A stretch of 64,000 bases of DNA from Flavobacteriales bacterium (GTDB lineage Bacteria; Bacteroidota; Bacteroidia; UBA10329): contig JAIPBM010000002.1 in NCBI GenBank assembly GCA_021739695.1, positions 170,869-234,868 of the forward strand, read 5' to 3'. The translations under genes and the position numbers were made by a program. Below, piece by piece: positions 51,374-61,073 of the stretch (within the stretch, counting starts at the first letter, position 1; each line of letters starts with the position of its first letter). The notes beneath the pieces are model-generated. The model made no database searches, was not told the DNA's origin, and worked only from the letters and a program-made list of their open reading frames with translations.

Positions 51374-52366
51374 ATGCGGAAGGTCACCTTTCGCAGAGCT
51401 TGGAATGCGCTGAAAGTGCTCTTCAGTTTCTATTACACGAAATACACGGGTAAACCCACACAATGGGGTGTGCCGATCAGTATTTCGTTTGAGCCGACCA
51501 CTAGTTGCAACCTGCGTTGTCCTGAATGCCCAAGTGGTTTGCGGCAGTTTACGCGCCCAACCGGTATGTTGGATAATGGCTTCTTCCGCGATACGGTGGA
51601 GCAATTGAAGGATGATTTGCTTTACCTCATCTTCTACTTTCAAGGCGAACCGTACCTCAATCCTGACTTTTTGGATATGGTGAAGTACGCTTCCGAACGC
51701 GGAATTTACACCGCCACAAGCACAAACGCTCATTATCTAAAGGATGAAAACGCCCGAAGAACTGTGGAAAGCGGTTTGGACCGCATGATCATTTCCATTG
51801 ATGGCACCACGCAGGAAACCTATCAGAATTACCGCATTGGTGGCAATTTGGAAAAGGTGATTGAGGGCGCAAAGAACGTGGTGAAATGGAAGAAGGAACT
51901 GAATTCGCAGACGCCTCATCTCATCTTTCAATTTCTAGTGGTTAAACCGAACGAACACCAGTTGGAGGATGTGAAGAAGTTAGGGAAAGAAGTGGGGGTT
52001 GACGAAGTGCGTTTCAAAACCGCGCAGATCTACGATTACGAGAACGACCCGAACAAGCTCATTCCTGATAACCAGAAATACAGCCGATACAAGAAAACGG
52101 CTGACGGCCACACATCACTCAAAAACCCGCTACTGAACCATTGCTGGAAACTCTGGCATTCGTGCGTGCTTACATGGGACGGATTGGTGGTTCCGTGTTG
52201 CTTTGATAAAGACGCCACACATCAGCTAGGCGACCTCAAAAAGAACTCTTTTGACGAGATCTGGCAAGGCGAGAAATATCAGGAATTCCGAAAATCCATT
52301 CTCCGCAGTAGAAGCGAAATTGACATCTGCGCCAATTGCACCGAGGGCACGAAGGTTTGGGCGTAG
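51374..52366 (+). CDS. Radical SAM/SPASM domain protein
   Basis: From ATG 51374 the protein has 330 residues; an in-frame TTG at 51335 would add 13. The radical SAM cluster is C45-x3-C49-x2-C52 (CNLRCPEC). A C-terminal SPASM region has CWKLWHSCVLTWDGLVVPCC and CANC, expected to bind auxiliary iron-sulfur clusters. SPASM enzymes mature peptides or modify proteins; no precursor peptide gene is nearby, so the substrate is unknown. Its TAG stop lies inside a perfect palindrome shared with the convergent helicase gene. Confidence 0.85.
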   Translation: MRKVTFRRAWNALKVLFSFYYTKYTGKPTQWGVPISISFEPTTSCNLRCPECPSGLRQFTRPTGMLDNGFFRDTVEQLKDDLLYLIFYFQGEPYLNPDFLDMVKYASERGIYTATSTNAHYLKDENARRTVESGLDRMIISIDGTTQETYQNYRIGGNLEKVIEGAKNVVKWKKELNSQTPHLIFQFLVVKPNEHQLEDVKKLGKEVGVDEVRFKTAQIYDYENDPNKLIPDNQKYSRYKKTADGHTSLKNPLLNHCWKLWHSCVLTWDGLVVPCCFDKDATHQLGDLKKNSFDEIWQGEKYQEFRKSILRSRSEIDICANCTEGTKVWA

Positions 52367-52390
52367 AGACGCCACGCATGGCGTCTCTAC
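52363..52390. repeat. Perfect 12-bp palindrome between convergent genes, containing both stop codons
   Basis: GTAGAGACGCCA (52363-52374) and TGGCGTCTCTAC (52379-52390) are perfectly complementary around a CGCA loop. The arms supply the TAG stops of the radical SAM gene (52364-52366) and of the helicase gene (52387-52389). GTAGAGACG-type palindromes are familiar interspersed repeats in cyanobacteria and Bacteroidota. Here it could act as a bidirectional transcription end, although a T-tract is missing. Confidence 0.65.
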
Positions 52391-54645
52391 GATTTCGCCA
52401 AATGCGCCTGCACCATCCTTATCTGACTATAGCTGTACTGTCCGTTGAGCTTGGTGTAGATCTCTCCCGAATTAGCGCCCTTGTTAGATTTTAGGGTCTG
52501 CTCAATCGTTTCGCGGTCGTCTTCATCCAGGTACTTATCAATGGCCAGCTCGCCTGCTTCAATGCCTTTGGCAATATGGCCTTCGATGGTGGTATTGGCC
52601 AATCCCCGTTTTTCTGCAATTTCTGCAATCGATAAACCGTCTTTGGCCAAGTCATAAGTCACCTGATAAGTGGCACCTTTCTCTGGTTTCGTTCCGCCTT
52701 TTTTCTTGCGCGTTTTTCCCGATTTGGTTTTCGTGTTCTTCGGATGTTCTTCAACAAAAGAGACGATCTGGCCAACCAATTCTTTTCTCTTGGCAATGCG
52801 CGCTTCGTCTTTTTTGGGCTGAGGCGTCACCTCTTTTCCTTCGATGATGCAGCGGGCGATGTGCTCGGCCATATCCATTTGCTCCCATTTTTTCATGAAG
52901 AGAAGATCAATCTCCGCCAAAGCCGTCTGGTAGGTCTTGGTGCGCGAAAACTGTTTCACTTCCTCCAAGTGCTTGACGAGGATGAACAGGTTTTTCTGAA
53001 CGAATTCGATGTAGTAAGCGCTTCCCTTTGCAATGCGGTCCAATAGCTTTTCGTATTCGCGATGGTGGAGACAATAGCGGATCTGCTGTCTGAATTTGTC
53101 CGTGTTTCCAGCCTCTCGTGCGATATTATTTGAAAGAATGGACAGTGCCGATTTCATCTCTTCATCTTCAAATTCACCGCTCGAATCGTGTTTCTGTTCA
53201 ATCTGAGCAATCAGTTTTTGAATCTCGCTGAGATCAAACGTTTCCGCCATCAGCGAAGCGAGGTAATTGGCCTGTTCCTGCTGAAGGATGGTGTTCAACG
53301 GTTCTTGGGCATCTTTCACTTTCCCGAATTCCACCACCTGATCATCGGTAGAAACCACGCTTGAATCGATCTTGGTTCTCAGGATCAGTCCGTTCAAAGA
53401 TGTCAATCGCGAAAGCGCCACATAAACCTGTCCGGGCGCAAAAGCGTACCCCACATCGATCACGGCCCGTTCAAATGTCAACCCTTGCGATTTATGTACG
53501 GTAATGGCCCACGCCAATTTGATGGGATACTGGCTGAATTTCCCCACCACTTCCTCCTCCAGATCTTTGGTGGTCTCGTTAACCGAATATTTCTTGTTCT
53601 CCCAAGTTTCGCGTTTCAGCACGTAAGGCTCGTTGGTGCCGGCCATCAGTACCTCAATGCTATTATTCTTGATGGATTTCACCTTGGCCAACTTGCCGTT
53701 GAAGTAAATGCCATCCACCGTGTCGTTCTTCACAAACATCACTTGGGCACCTTCTTTCAGTTCTAAACTGTGCAGAACCGGATAGATGTTCTCGGGAAAA
53801 TCGTCCTCAATTTCCGCTTCAAAATAGTGCGTTTCGGCTTCTAGCTTGTCCAACTCTTGGCGGTTCAATTCGTCTGCCTTGTAGTTGTGCGTGGTAATGG
53901 TAATGGTGTCTTTGGGAATAGAACCACCTTCGTGAAAATGCGCATTCAGCTCATCAATATCCGCTTGCGTAACGATGTTGTTCCGTAGGTTATTCAGAAT
54001 GGAAATGAAGGTGTCATCCTGCTGACGGAAGATCTTATCCAATTCGATGTATACAAAACCAGCCTGCCGCAAACCGACTGATTCGAAAAAATGCGGACTG
54101 CGATAATACTGGCTCATTTTGCTCCATTCCCGATCTTTTACAATCGGAGGAAGCTGATACATATCCCCGATCATCAGCAACTGAACACCACCGAAAGGCT
54201 GCGAATAATTGCGTTTTACGCTGCGCATCCGCGAATCGATGGCGTCCAGCAGATCGGCACGGAGCATACTCACTTCATCAATAATGATAAGGTCGATATT
54301 TCGTAGCACATCGCGCCTTTTAGCGTTCAGCGGATGGCGCCTCACCAAGCTTCGTTGCGTATAAAAACTCGCACCGTCTGGAACCTCATCCGGAAGGTTT
54401 CTATCTGGTAGAAACGTGCCTAACGGTAAGAGGAATTGTGAGTGGATGGTTGTTCCGTTGGCGTTCAGGGCCGCAATACCCGTGGGAGCAAGTATCACAT
54501 GCTTCTTGTGGGTGGATGCCGAAAGCTGACGAAGAAAAGTGGTTTTTCCTGTTCCTGCCTTTCCAGTAAGAAAAACATGACGGTTTGTGCTATTCACAAA
54601 CTGTGCGGCCAAAGCGGCCATTTCGGTTACTTCCATTGTTGCCAT
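52387..54645 (-). CDS. Pif1/RecD-like DNA helicase with C-terminal helix-turn-helix
   Basis: This 752-residue SF1B-type helicase has Walker A GKAGTGKT (28-35), Walker B IIDEVSML (121-128) and a late helicase motif AWAITVHKSQGLTFERAVID. After about residue 475 comes a helical region, then a Lys-rich linker (TKTKSGKTRKKKGG) and a C-terminal helix-turn-helix (about 660-752, SIAEIAEKRGLANTTIEGHI), the arrangement of Bacteroidota Pif1-like proteins with an HTH_40 domain. Likely roles are DNA repair and resolving secondary structure. Confidence 0.9.
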   Translation of the reverse strand: MATMEVTEMAALAAQFVNSTNRHVFLTGKAGTGKTTFLRQLSASTHKKHVILAPTGIAALNANGTTIHSQFLLPLGTFLPDRNLPDEVPDGASFYTQRSLVRRHPLNAKRRDVLRNIDLIIIDEVSMLRADLLDAIDSRMRSVKRNYSQPFGGVQLLMIGDMYQLPPIVKDREWSKMSQYYRSPHFFESVGLRQAGFVYIELDKIFRQQDDTFISILNNLRNNIVTQADIDELNAHFHEGGSIPKDTITITTHNYKADELNRQELDKLEAETHYFEAEIEDDFPENIYPVLHSLELKEGAQVMFVKNDTVDGIYFNGKLAKVKSIKNNSIEVLMAGTNEPYVLKRETWENKKYSVNETTKDLEEEVVGKFSQYPIKLAWAITVHKSQGLTFERAVIDVGYAFAPGQVYVALSRLTSLNGLILRTKIDSSVVSTDDQVVEFGKVKDAQEPLNTILQQEQANYLASLMAETFDLSEIQKLIAQIEQKHDSSGEFEDEEMKSALSILSNNIAREAGNTDKFRQQIRYCLHHREYEKLLDRIAKGSAYYIEFVQKNLFILVKHLEEVKQFSRTKTYQTALAEIDLLFMKKWEQMDMAEHIARCIIEGKEVTPQPKKDEARIAKRKELVGQIVSFVEEHPKNTKTKSGKTRKKKGGTKPEKGATYQVTYDLAKDGLSIAEIAEKRGLANTTIEGHIAKGIEAGELAIDKYLDEDDRETIEQTLKSNKGANSGEIYTKLNGQYSYSQIRMVQAHLAKS

Positions 54646-54675
54646 GGGAGTTCGAAGATGGGAAAAACTAAATTA

Positions 54676-57471
54676 CTATCGGATAAGTGTTACCGTTCCC
54701 AGCTTTTCAAACGAAGTATTGTTGTAAAAATCAGCCTTCACTTTGTAGGTATAAACGCCTTGAGGCGCAGGTTTTCCTTTGTAGTTGCCGTCCCAACCAA
54801 CAAGTGTAATGTCTCGCACATTGGCAGATCGGTACACTTGTGTTCCCCACCTATCGTGTATCGTAAGTTCTGCGGAAAGAACACCAATTCCGTACCCTTT
54901 GAATCGGGAATTTTCCTCTGTTCCAGCGGGAATGAAGGCGTTTGGGAGGTAGATCACGGGTTGTAGCAACACTTCAATGGTCTGCGAAGCGGAATCGGAG
55001 CAACCATGCACATCCATTGCAATGAGCGACACATCATAAAATCCTTCAATGCCGAATAGATGGGAGGTGGGCATTTCCGTGTTTGATTCACCATCTCCAA
55101 AATCCCACAGGAACGAAGACCCACCTGTTCCAGAATAAGAGAATGTGCCAGCAACAAGCGTGGTTAAAATCTCTGGATCAATAGAAAATGTTGCCGTTGG
55201 CGGAGCGTAAACCTCTACGGTCTGAACAACAGTGTCGATCATGCAACCACCCTCGAGGATCAGCGTTACTGTAAACGCTCCACTTCCTGAGTAAGTGTGC
55301 GAAATGCTATCAGATGTGGCTGTGTTTCCGTCTCCCAGTTCCCAGCTGAACGAGGTTGCGCCAGAATTGGTGGTTGCCTCCAAGACCATCTCATCACCTT
55401 CGCAAACGTTGGTAAACGTAAAATTCGACTCCGGTGGAAGTTGCTGTAGCATGACGGTTTCAGTATCAACACAACCGATGCTATCGGTAACTGTAACGGA
55501 ATAAACACCTTCAGCCAAATTGGTTTCGATGTTGTTCGTGTTACCTGAAGGAGGCCACAGAAATGAGTATGGAGGAGTTCCGTCTGTTACTGTTGTTGCT
55601 ATTTCTCCATTAGCCGCTCCACAATCTGGTTGGGTAAGGTTTAGCGAAACCTGAGGAGGCGGAATACTATCAATCTTCACGTTGATGATCTGCACGCAAT
55701 TGTTAGCATCTGTTATAGTGACAAAATAATCGCCTACCGCAAGGTTAGAAGCCGTAGCCGTATTTTGTGGTGGAAATGTGTTCCATGAATAGGCATAAGG
55801 AGCAGTACCAGAACTTGGAACAGCTGTGGCTGCGCCAACTCCTTGTCCGCAATCGGAAACGCGATTTTCTATCGTTGCATTAGGGGCGAAGTCATTCGTC
55901 AAGATGATTTGGTTGGTTGCTGTGCAACCAGCCTGATCAGTTACAGTAACCGAATATACACCTGCGTAGAGGTCAATTGCGTTAGGTGTCGATTGAATAG
56001 GGCTTGTGTTCCATGCGTAAGTGAATCCACCAGCTCCACCTGTGGCAACAACGCTTATAGACCCGTTGTTAAAACCACAATCTGGACGAACTGTAGTGAT
56101 GGAATTGTTTATAGAAGTCGGTTGGGGAATGGTGATTGAAATGGTTTCCTGGCAGCCCGTTGCATCCGTTATGCTGACACTGATAGGCCCTCCAGAAAGT
56201 CCTGTAGCGTTCTGCCCAGTCTGTGCGGGTGACGTTTGCCAAGTGATTGTGTAGGGCGAGACTCCACCCGCAGGAATTATCTGTGCAGTACCATCTGAAT
56301 AACCATTGCAACTCACGCCTGTGGTGGTACGATTGGTCAGGTCAAATGGACTATTGTTTTGGATGGTGATACTGCGGTATTCCTGACAACCGTTGGCATC
56401 GGTAACCCTTGTTAGATATGTTCCAGGAGTAAGCCCCGAGGCAATGGCTGTGATCTGAGCTGGGCTTGTATTCCACCAATAGGTATAAGGTTCGGTTCCA
56501 AGTGTGGCGACCGCTTCTGCCGATCCGTTATTTTGACCACAGCTGGCTGCAACTACATTCGTCACGACCACGTCTGGGCCAATGAAATCTACGCTGAATG
56601 AAAAAGTAGTTCCAGCAGGAGTTTCGTTTCCGCAGTTGTCTTGATAAGAGTTGCCATCGCTTCCAGAACCGATGGTGATAGTATAGGTTCCTGTTGTCAT
56701 AATTTTATTTGCAAACCGAATCCGCAACTGATCTGAACGCCCACCCGTGCAACCCATGGCCGTAACATTGGTTACCACAACATTTTCCGGACCAGTAACG
56801 GTTATTTCTGATCCGTTTCCTGCAACACTGGAACAGTTGAATGCTTCGCTGAAAAATAAAAAGACCTCCTTCGGGTTACAGCGTCTCTTTAGGCTGATCG
56901 AATCGGGAACCGCAGGTTGATTATCAACGATTGATGCATTTCCTGAAAAAGTTAAGGTGTATCCGTTTTGCGAAGCAGTGAAATTGCTTACCATCAGTGC
57001 ATACGATTCTCCTGCTTGAACGGCCACGGGAGCGTTCTGATTGGAGCCGCTTGAACCATTATTGTTTCCCGACCCTGAATTGCTCAAACCTGTGGAACCA
57101 GCATCCGCTGAATAATTGCAGCTCAATGGTAAATTGGTTCCGGCCAGAATTCCCGTACATGAATCATTCGACAAATTGTACAGCGCGAAATCATAATCGT
57201 CACTTGCGTTGTTTGGTGCCAGTTGAAATTGAAGATTTCCGGATGTATTTGCAGTAAATGTGTACCACACCGAATTCACTTCCCCGTTTCCAAGACAGGT
57301 GGTTGCCGGTGCCACTTCTTGCTCCGCACCAACCCCGCTGTAAGCCACATTCTGCGTGTAGCTGCTACTGCACACATAAATGGCATCAAAGCAATCTTGC
57401 TGCGCCTGCACCACCGATAGTGTGCTCAAGCATAGCAAAAGGGCAAGAAAACCTTTTTGGATAATGTGCAT
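54676..57471 (-). CDS. T9SS type B secreted adhesin-like protein with SprB repeats and PKD domains
   Basis: This 931-residue protein has a signal peptide (residues 1-23), an N-terminal PPC-like domain (CFDAIYVCSSSY..., about 25-180), an Ig-like segment (about 190-295), five SprB-like repeats of ~65 residues (each with a Cys near the start, an xWNTSPxQ core and a VTDxxGC end, about 300-640), two PKD-like domains (WELGDGN and WDFGDGES) and a C-terminal gliding-motility module (VIYLPNAFIPAG ... APQGVYTYKV). The latter is the type B T9SS signal. SprB-like proteins act as motility adhesins. Confidence 0.88.
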   Translation of the reverse strand: MHIIQKGFLALLLCLSTLSVVQAQQDCFDAIYVCSSSYTQNVAYSGVGAEQEVAPATTCLGNGEVNSVWYTFTANTSGNLQFQLAPNNASDDYDFALYNLSNDSCTGILAGTNLPLSCNYSADAGSTGLSNSGSGNNNGSSGSNQNAPVAVQAGESYALMVSNFTASQNGYTLTFSGNASIVDNQPAVPDSISLKRRCNPKEVFLFFSEAFNCSSVAGNGSEITVTGPENVVVTNVTAMGCTGGRSDQLRIRFANKIMTTGTYTITIGSGSDGNSYQDNCGNETPAGTTFSFSVDFIGPDVVVTNVVAASCGQNNGSAEAVATLGTEPYTYWWNTSPAQITAIASGLTPGTYLTRVTDANGCQEYRSITIQNNSPFDLTNRTTTGVSCNGYSDGTAQIIPAGGVSPYTITWQTSPAQTGQNATGLSGGPISVSITDATGCQETISITIPQPTSINNSITTVRPDCGFNNGSISVVATGGAGGFTYAWNTSPIQSTPNAIDLYAGVYSVTVTDQAGCTATNQIILTNDFAPNATIENRVSDCGQGVGAATAVPSSGTAPYAYSWNTFPPQNTATASNLAVGDYFVTITDANNCVQIINVKIDSIPPPQVSLNLTQPDCGAANGEIATTVTDGTPPYSFLWPPSGNTNNIETNLAEGVYSVTVTDSIGCVDTETVMLQQLPPESNFTFTNVCEGDEMVLEATTNSGATSFSWELGDGNTATSDSISHTYSGSGAFTVTLILEGGCMIDTVVQTVEVYAPPTATFSIDPEILTTLVAGTFSYSGTGGSSFLWDFGDGESNTEMPTSHLFGIEGFYDVSLIAMDVHGCSDSASQTIEVLLQPVIYLPNAFIPAGTEENSRFKGYGIGVLSAELTIHDRWGTQVYRSANVRDITLVGWDGNYKGKPAPQGVYTYKVKADFYNNTSFEKLGTVTLIR

Positions 57472-57621
57472 TTAGGTTGAATAGGAATTAGCAGTACGCT
57501 TGCGCAGGGCCTTGGTTGCTGAATTTTGGTTTTATCGAACGGGCAAGCTACCAAAATCACGTAACGGTTATTTTAAATGATGTTTCAATTCCCATATACT
57601 GATATTGCGATATTTGGCGCC

Positions 57622-58884
57622 ATGCGCCACCTTCTTACTTTCCTGCTGCTCGCAGTTTCTCTAAGTAGCTTCTCCCAGTCTGTTGATGAATCGATAAGCA
57701 AGAAGACGCAGCGCTTGAATGAGATCAGCAAGGAATCGGAGCAAATTCTGGATGAACTGGAAGCACTGCGCTTAAAATGGATCCGCGAACAATTGGACGA
57801 AATGGGTTATCCGAAATCATCCAATGCATTTGAGGTGATCAGACATTTAGCCTTAACATTGGGATATTCTGAAAAAGATGAGCAGGCCGCTTGGGTGCAA
57901 CATATCGTTATTCCAGAAGTGGAATTCGCCAATGTTTCCAGAACGAACGACTTTAGGATTGATTCATTGGTTTCCACCGGTTCAGCCAAAGAAGAAGACT
58001 ATTTTCTGAAGAAGATCGGTGAAGATGGAACGATGGAATTTGATGGTTTCGGTTACGACCGAGGCCACTTGGCGCCTTCCGCTGATTTCCGTTGGAGCCA
58101 AAAGGCATTGAGCGAAAGTTATTACTACAGCAACATGAGCCCTCAGAAACCGGAATTCAATCGCGAGCGTTGGGCAGAACTCGAATCGTGGGTGCGCACC
58201 TATGTCATCGACTTCGATGAACCTGTGTTTGTCGTCACAGGACCGATACTGAAGGACGGACTCAAACAGCAAGGCGAAGACCACGTTTCCATCCCCCAGC
58301 AGTTCTATAAGATCATACTGGATGTGGAAGGAGCGGAGCACAAGGCAGTGGCATTTCTAATGCCCAATGAGCACTGCGCGTATCCTGTTTCCGGTTACGT
58401 AACGAGTATTGATACAATTGAGAAACTAACTGGATTAGACTTTTTCAGTTCCTTGGATGATGCGGAAGAAAACAAGCTCGAAGCAATGAATTCCTTGGAC
58501 GGCTGGGTGCACGAGGACAACTCCGAATTCGGGGAAGTTGCCCCACTGAAAGCACCTCTTCCCAAAGGCTATTTCAATACGCTTCAGGCAAAGTATAAAG
58601 TGGGAGAAAAGACCAAGATCTGCGGTACCGTGGTGGCAGCAAAACGGAGCAGAAAAGACGCAGTTTATCTCAATTTTGACCAGAAATATCCGCGGAATGT
58701 ATTCTACGCCAGCATCTGGAAGAACAATCAGAACAACTTCAGTTATGATCCAGAGAAGGAATTCTTAGGCAAGATCATCTGTGTAGAAGGCAAGGTGGAA
58801 CTGTACAACGACCAAGCTCGCATCAGCGTCAATCGCGAAGAGCAGGTGAGTTATTGGGAAGATGTGATCGGGGAAAAGGATTGA
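57622..58884 (+). CDS. Secreted DNA/RNA non-specific endonuclease (NUC1) with C-terminal OB-like domain
   Basis: This 420-residue protein starts at ATG 57622 with a signal peptide (ending SFSQ). A helical region (20-60) precedes the NUC1 domain, with the catalytic DRGHLAPSAD (146-155), metal-binding N171 (NMSPQ) and ERWAELESW. Residues about 335-420 (KICGTVVAAKRS ... IICVEGKVELYNDQARISV) look like an OB fold, a plausible nucleic-acid clamp. It probably scavenges nucleotides or phosphate from extracellular DNA/RNA. The phosphodiesterase-like lipoprotein that follows overlaps it by 4 nt. Confidence 0.88.
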   Translation: MRHLLTFLLLAVSLSSFSQSVDESISKKTQRLNEISKESEQILDELEALRLKWIREQLDEMGYPKSSNAFEVIRHLALTLGYSEKDEQAAWVQHIVIPEVEFANVSRTNDFRIDSLVSTGSAKEEDYFLKKIGEDGTMEFDGFGYDRGHLAPSADFRWSQKALSESYYYSNMSPQKPEFNRERWAELESWVRTYVIDFDEPVFVVTGPILKDGLKQQGEDHVSIPQQFYKIILDVEGAEHKAVAFLMPNEHCAYPVSGYVTSIDTIEKLTGLDFFSSLDDAEENKLEAMNSLDGWVHEDNSEFGEVAPLKAPLPKGYFNTLQAKYKVGEKTKICGTVVAAKRSRKDAVYLNFDQKYPRNVFYASIWKNNQNNFSYDPEKEFLGKIICVEGKVELYNDQARISVNREEQVSYWEDVIGEKD

Positions 58885-59771
58885 AAAAAATCGTAATCAT
58901 ATTGTTTGTGCTACTGGTTGCGGGTTGCCAAACGGACCCACTGCCCTGCCGATATGATTGTGCTGATGACCCAACACTTTCCGATAAGCGCGTGCTTATT
59001 ATCGGATTAGACGGTTGCCGAACAGATGCCTTTTTACAGGCAAACACGCCTGTAATGGATTCACTTTCTGCTGCCGGCAATCTCTACACTGATGTGAACC
59101 GTGGTCCGCACACAGTAAGTGCTCCAGGTTGGAGCGCTTTGCTTACGGGAGTTTGGAGCGACAAACATGGCGTCATCAGCAACGATTATTCAAATTCCCA
59201 TTTTGACTTATATCCAGATCTGTTTACGCGGTTGAAGGAACGCTTCCCCTGTAAACGGATGTATTACGTTAACAGTCACCCGATCGTATCGGAAGGAATG
59301 TTGGCCATGGCCGATTTTGGAAAGGTGACGGGCGATGATGCCGAAGCTGCTTCTGATGCCGCGCAACTCATGCAAATGTGCCAGCCCGATGTCATGTTCA
59401 TTCATCTGGACGACATTGATGGTGAGGGGCACGATACGGATTTCGACCCTCAGAATGAACGTTACATTGCTGAAATAGAGGACTGCGACCGTCAGATCGG
59501 GGCTATTCTTCGCGCCTTCAAAACAGCGTTTCCCACACAGGAGCATCTTGTGTTTGTAACCACCGATCACGGAGGCGAAGGAGGCGGCCATGGAAATGGT
59601 GATGACAACCTGAATATCACACACGTATTCATGATCGGAAGTTCTAATCTTGGTGAAATCTGGAAAGACACGATTGCCGAGCAGGTGGATCTATATCCAA
59701 GCGTGCTTCAGTTTTTGGAAGTGGAGATTGATTCCACCTGGGGCTTGGATGGAAAGACGTTGATAAAATGA
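58881..59771 (+). CDS. Alkaline phosphatase superfamily phosphodiesterase-like lipoprotein
   Basis: This 296-residue protein starts at TTG 58881 (TTGA overlap with the nuclease stop), giving a lipoprotein signal with LVAGC (C16). The type I phosphodiesterase/nucleotide pyrophosphatase core has IGLDGCRTD (41-49), TVSAPGWSALLTG (78-90, candidate nucleophile S80), DDIDGEGH and TTDHGGEGGGHG. With the preceding secreted nuclease it suggests stepwise breakdown of nucleic acids to nucleosides and phosphate, but the exact substrate is inferred. Confidence 0.85.
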   Translation: MKKIVIILFVLLVAGCQTDPLPCRYDCADDPTLSDKRVLIIGLDGCRTDAFLQANTPVMDSLSAAGNLYTDVNRGPHTVSAPGWSALLTGVWSDKHGVISNDYSNSHFDLYPDLFTRLKERFPCKRMYYVNSHPIVSEGMLAMADFGKVTGDDAEAASDAAQLMQMCQPDVMFIHLDDIDGEGHDTDFDPQNERYIAEIEDCDRQIGAILRAFKTAFPTQEHLVFVTTDHGGEGGGHGNGDDNLNITHVFMIGSSNLGEIWKDTIAEQVDLYPSVLQFLEVEIDSTWGLDGKTLIK

Positions 59772-60439
59772 TCGCCTATCTCGAACCCTTAAAGCAGCTT
59801 TTTGAGGCAAATGCCAACGGAGAAAATGCCGAGGCGATGAAAGCTTATATGAAAGGAAGATTCGAGTTTTTCGGAATCAAATCGCCAGAAAGAAGAGAAC
59901 TTCAAAAGCAATTCTTGAATGAGTATGGAGCGCCTATTCCGTTCGACCCCGATGTTTTTAGAGCACTGTGGCAAGCTGAGCAGCGTGAGTTCCAAATGTT
60001 CGGGTTGGACCTATTGCGGAAGCAGGCGAAAAAAGTGCAGGAAGGCGACCTTCATTTGATTGAGGAACTCATCCTTACCAAAAGTTGGTGGGACACGGTG
60101 GATGGTCTCGCCTCGTGGGTCTGTGGCCCTTACTTCCAGAAGTTTCCCGAAAAAACGCAATCGGTAACAGATGCTTGGGCTGTTTCAGAAAACCTGTGGT
60201 TGCGTAGAACAAGTATTCTGTTTCAACTTGGATACAAACAACAAACTGACACGGAGATTCTCCTAGATCACATCGAAAAGAACCTCGGTTCAAAGGAATT
60301 CTTCATCAACAAGGCCATTGGTTGGGCACTGCGCGAATACGCGAAGACCGATCCTGATTTCGTTCGAGAGTCTGTCAATCGTATGAAACCAGAGCTTCAT
60401 CCTTTGAGTGTTCGTGAGGCACTGAAAAACCTGTCCTGA
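59768..60439 (+). CDS. AlkD-like DNA alkylation repair protein
   Basis: This 223-residue all-helical HEAT-like protein of the DNA alkylation repair family has FFGIKSPERRELQKQF (about 34-49), SWWDTVDGLASWVCGPYF (about 109-126), WLRRTSILFQLGYK and FFINKAIGWALREYAKTDP. AlkD excises positively charged N3- and N7-alkylated bases. The WWDTVD and W-L-R-R-T positions fit the conserved DNA-facing residues. It overlaps the preceding gene by 4 nt (ATGA). Confidence 0.9.
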   Translation: MIAYLEPLKQLFEANANGENAEAMKAYMKGRFEFFGIKSPERRELQKQFLNEYGAPIPFDPDVFRALWQAEQREFQMFGLDLLRKQAKKVQEGDLHLIEELILTKSWWDTVDGLASWVCGPYFQKFPEKTQSVTDAWAVSENLWLRRTSILFQLGYKQQTDTEILLDHIEKNLGSKEFFINKAIGWALREYAKTDPDFVRESVNRMKPELHPLSVREALKNLS

Positions 60440-60477
60440 TCTTTGGAATAGCCTATTGCGTTTCTTAACTTGAACCC

Positions 60478-60672
60478 ATGGCAAACACACATTTAATCGA
60501 AGAGATCACAAAGCTTACGATGAAACTCAAAAAAGACCATCCCGATGTTTTCGAACATTTGGATGAGAACCCGATTACCCTAAAATTCACAAGTGGCCAA
60601 GGCGCAGATGAATCCGAACTGCACGAATATCTGGAGACCTTGAAGGATCTACTTGAGAAGCATGGCTCGTAA
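60478..60672 (+). CDS. Small hypothetical protein, 64 aa
   Basis: This short acidic helical protein (MANTHLIEEITKLTMKLKK...) has no signal or membrane segment and is not recognised. Coding looks real because it starts 38 nt after the AlkD-like gene, is compact, and ends 2 nt before the stop of the convergent gene. It may follow the AlkD-like gene in one transcript. Confidence 0.6.
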   Translation: MANTHLIEEITKLTMKLKKDHPDVFEHLDENPITLKFTSGQGADESELHEYLETLKDLLEKHGS

Positions 60673-60674
60673 AT

Positions 60675-61073
60675 TCAGTTACTGATGTAAGTAAGTGCGA
60701 ATATGATGGTTACATACAGCCATAGAAACGAGAATGCGATATGAACAATTGTTTCAAAGACCTTTCCTTTCCAAACCTGAGACGAGTAGCCGAAGAACTG
60801 GAATAGGAGGCGAACGCCCCAAAAAATAGCCAGGCCGAGCGAAAGTGTTCTACCTAAATGTGTGGTCGTTATTTCGTGGGCAGAAGTGATGCATAAAACG
60901 CCCATCAGCAGAACCACGAAGGCGATGAAGAACGAATGCACATACATCAATTGTCTGTTGATAAGGCTCAATGAAACGAGTTCCTTTTTCCAATTGAAAT
61001 AGGAAGGAAAAACTGCGTGAATGAGCGCTAAGGCGACAAAAAGCCAACCGATGATTTTAAGATGCAGTTCCAT
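60675..61073 (-). CDS. Four-helix integral membrane protein, 132 aa
   Basis: From ATG 61073 the protein has 132 residues with four hydrophobic helices (about 3-20, 42-64, 72-92 and 103-128). Family unknown by name; it resembles small membrane proteins that travel with DoxX-like and DUF2071 genes. Its start overlaps the preceding gene by 17 nt, placing it last in a four-gene minus-strand operon. Confidence 0.7.
   Translation of the reverse strand: MELHLKIIGWLFVALALIHAVFPSYFNWKKELVSLSLINRQLMYVHSFFIAFVVLLMGVLCITSAHEITTTHLGRTLSLGLAIFWGVRLLFQFFGYSSQVWKGKVFETIVHIAFSFLWLYVTIIFALTYISN

Noticed and set aside
55300..56480. Tandem DNA repeat array
   Set aside because: The periodicity is of protein-level SprB repeats; DNA copies are diverged and are part of the adhesin gene, not a CRISPR or satellite.
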